Source: Alphaproteobacteria bacterium (GTDB lineage Bacteria > Pseudomonadota > Alphaproteobacteria > Sphingomonadales > Sphingomonadaceae). From it: a DNA stretch of 6,548 bases. Below are positions 6,312 through 6,548 of the stretch, piece by piece; position 1 is the stretch's first letter, and each line of letters opens with the position of its first letter. The stretch is from positions 1 to 6,548 of the forward strand of contig JAHJSJ010000085.1 in the NCBI GenBank assembly GCA_018830415.1, read 5' to 3'. The notes beneath the pieces were generated by a model. That model ran no database searches. It saw only the letters and a program-made list of their open reading frames with translations, and was not told where the DNA came from. A program made the position numbers and the translations under genes.

Positions 6312-6333
6312 ATGGCGGACGGGCGGCTATTTT
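6312..6333 (+). repeat. Left arm of a 22-bp imperfect inverted repeat
   Basis: The arm reads ATGGCGG, four bases (ACGG), then GCGGCTATTTT. Its partner at 6406-6427, read on the other strand, is ATGGCGG, TCAT, GCGGCTATTTT. They match at 19 of 22 positions by my count, including an unbroken 11-bp inner block. The arms are 72 nt apart. This suggests two sites for one DNA-binding protein, or a large cruciform or RNA stem. Confidence 0.6.
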
Positions 6334-6370
6334 GGTTCGCGATGGAAAGGCGCCGGGTTTATTGTCTGTC

Positions 6371-6389
6371 GCATCGCGTGGTGCGATGC
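6371..6389. repeat. Perfect 7-bp hairpin within the inverted repeat
   Basis: GCATCGC and GCGATGC pair perfectly across a 5-nt loop (GTGGT). It is nested between the two arms of the longer inverted repeat, about 170 bp before the DUF2493 start. It is flanked by CCCC on one side and an AT-richer TTTATTG stretch on the other. It could be a leader structure, a transcription-factor site or part of an origin-like region; nothing decides between these. Confidence 0.5.
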
Positions 6390-6405
6390 TTCCCCACGCC
6401 GCCGG

Positions 6406-6427
6406 AAAATAGCCGCATGACCGCCAT
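6406..6427 (-). repeat. Right arm of the 22-bp imperfect inverted repeat
   Basis: This is the reverse-strand copy of the motif at 6312-6333, with the inner block AAAATAGCCGC at 6406-6416. A possible rightward start codon (ATG at 6417) falls inside it, so if that gene is real the repeat overlaps its translation start. Confidence 0.6.
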
Positions 6428-6548
6428 TGCGGCCTCCCGGCAGCCGGTCTCTCGGACGCCACCCAAGAGAAGGCCGGGTCTGGCCGGGAAACTGGCTCAG
6501 GACGATGCGCGCCGCCTCAGCCCGATCCTCCGACCCCGTATCGGCTCA
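6417..6548 (+). CDS. Possible start of a rightward gene, cut off at the right edge (partial)
   Basis: From ATG 6417 the frame stays open for 44 codons to the window end. The peptide begins MTAIAASRQPVSRTPPKRRP and goes on to LAGKLAQDDARRLSPILRPRIGS. It is basic at first, then looks like an amphipathic helix, which would suit the N-terminus of a DNA-related protein. No Shine-Dalgarno is visible before the ATG, and a reverse-strand frame is also open over the same bases, so the call is weak. If real, it is divergent from the DUF2493 gene and shares its inverted-repeat promoter region. Confidence 0.3.
   Translation, partial: MTAIAASRQPVSRTPPKRRPGLAGKLAQDDARRLSPILRPRIGS

Larger units (their letters stand above)
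6203..6548. promoter_or_regulatory. GC-rich upstream region of the DUF2493 gene with inverted repeats
   Basis: This region lies upstream of the leftward DUF2493 gene and should hold its promoter and leader. Open frames cross it on both strands, but their translations look like chance frames and no start has a good ribosome binding site. The visible signal is the 22-bp imperfect inverted repeat (6312-6333 and 6406-6427) and the perfect hairpin between its arms (6371-6389), described separately. The last 130 bp may contain the start of a rightward gene. Confidence 0.5.

Noticed and set aside
6199..6462. 87-codon reverse frame upstream of the DUF2493 gene
   Set aside because: Pro/Arg/Ala-rich translation, no ribosome binding site, and it spans the inverted-repeat region, so it is more likely leader DNA.
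1..6548. CRISPR array, tRNA or rRNA, transposase or IS ends
   Set aside because: No regularly spaced direct repeats, cloverleaf-like sequence or transposase motifs were seen on either strand.

Overview
The window looks like a piece of a mobile element (plasmid, integrative conjugative element or genomic island) from a high-GC alphaproteobacterium, possibly a sphingomonad or a rhizobial relative. This is inferred from GC-rich flanks, Shine-Dalgarno-led genes, and a DUF2493/SLOG gene of a type usual in the backbones of such elements. No rRNA, tRNA, CRISPR array, transposase or integrase is visible, so neither the element type nor the host can be fixed from this window.

Layout. The left flank (1-1330) is transcribed leftwards. 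It holds the first bases of a gene running off the left edge, a long stretch with no convincing gene (6-616), a 134-residue four-helix membrane protein (617-1021) and a 54-residue exported peptide (1166-1330). Positions 1331-1726 are a divergent intergenic region with palindromes and no convincing gene.

The centre (1727-5198) is a tight rightward three-gene operon, less GC-rich by eye than its flanks. It encodes a 306-residue protein with a diverged restriction-endonuclease-like N-terminus, a 159-residue winged-helix-like small protein, and a 692-residue Rad50/SMC-type ATPase with a CPTC zinc-hook motif. The genes overlap by 4 bp each (TTGA, then ATGA), so they are probably translated together and form one complex. 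The layout of effector, small middle component and Rad50-like ATPase matches the ABC-three-component (ABC-3C) and Lamassu/DdmABC type of anti-phage or anti-plasmid system. The likely scheme is that the ATPase senses unusual DNA ends or structures, the middle protein couples it to the effector, and the effector acts on DNA. The effector has a tyrosine where the catalytic lysine is expected, and the ATPase departs from consensus at several nucleotide-binding motifs, so this may be an undescribed or divergent subtype.

The right flank holds a leftward DUF2493 (YspA/cpYpsA-related SLOG) gene (5285-6202), convergent with the operon. Upstream of it is a GC-rich region with a 22-bp imperfect inverted repeat around a perfect 7-bp hairpin, and possibly the start of a rightward gene running off the edge. 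The simplest reading is a defence operon carried as cargo between backbone genes of a mobile element.
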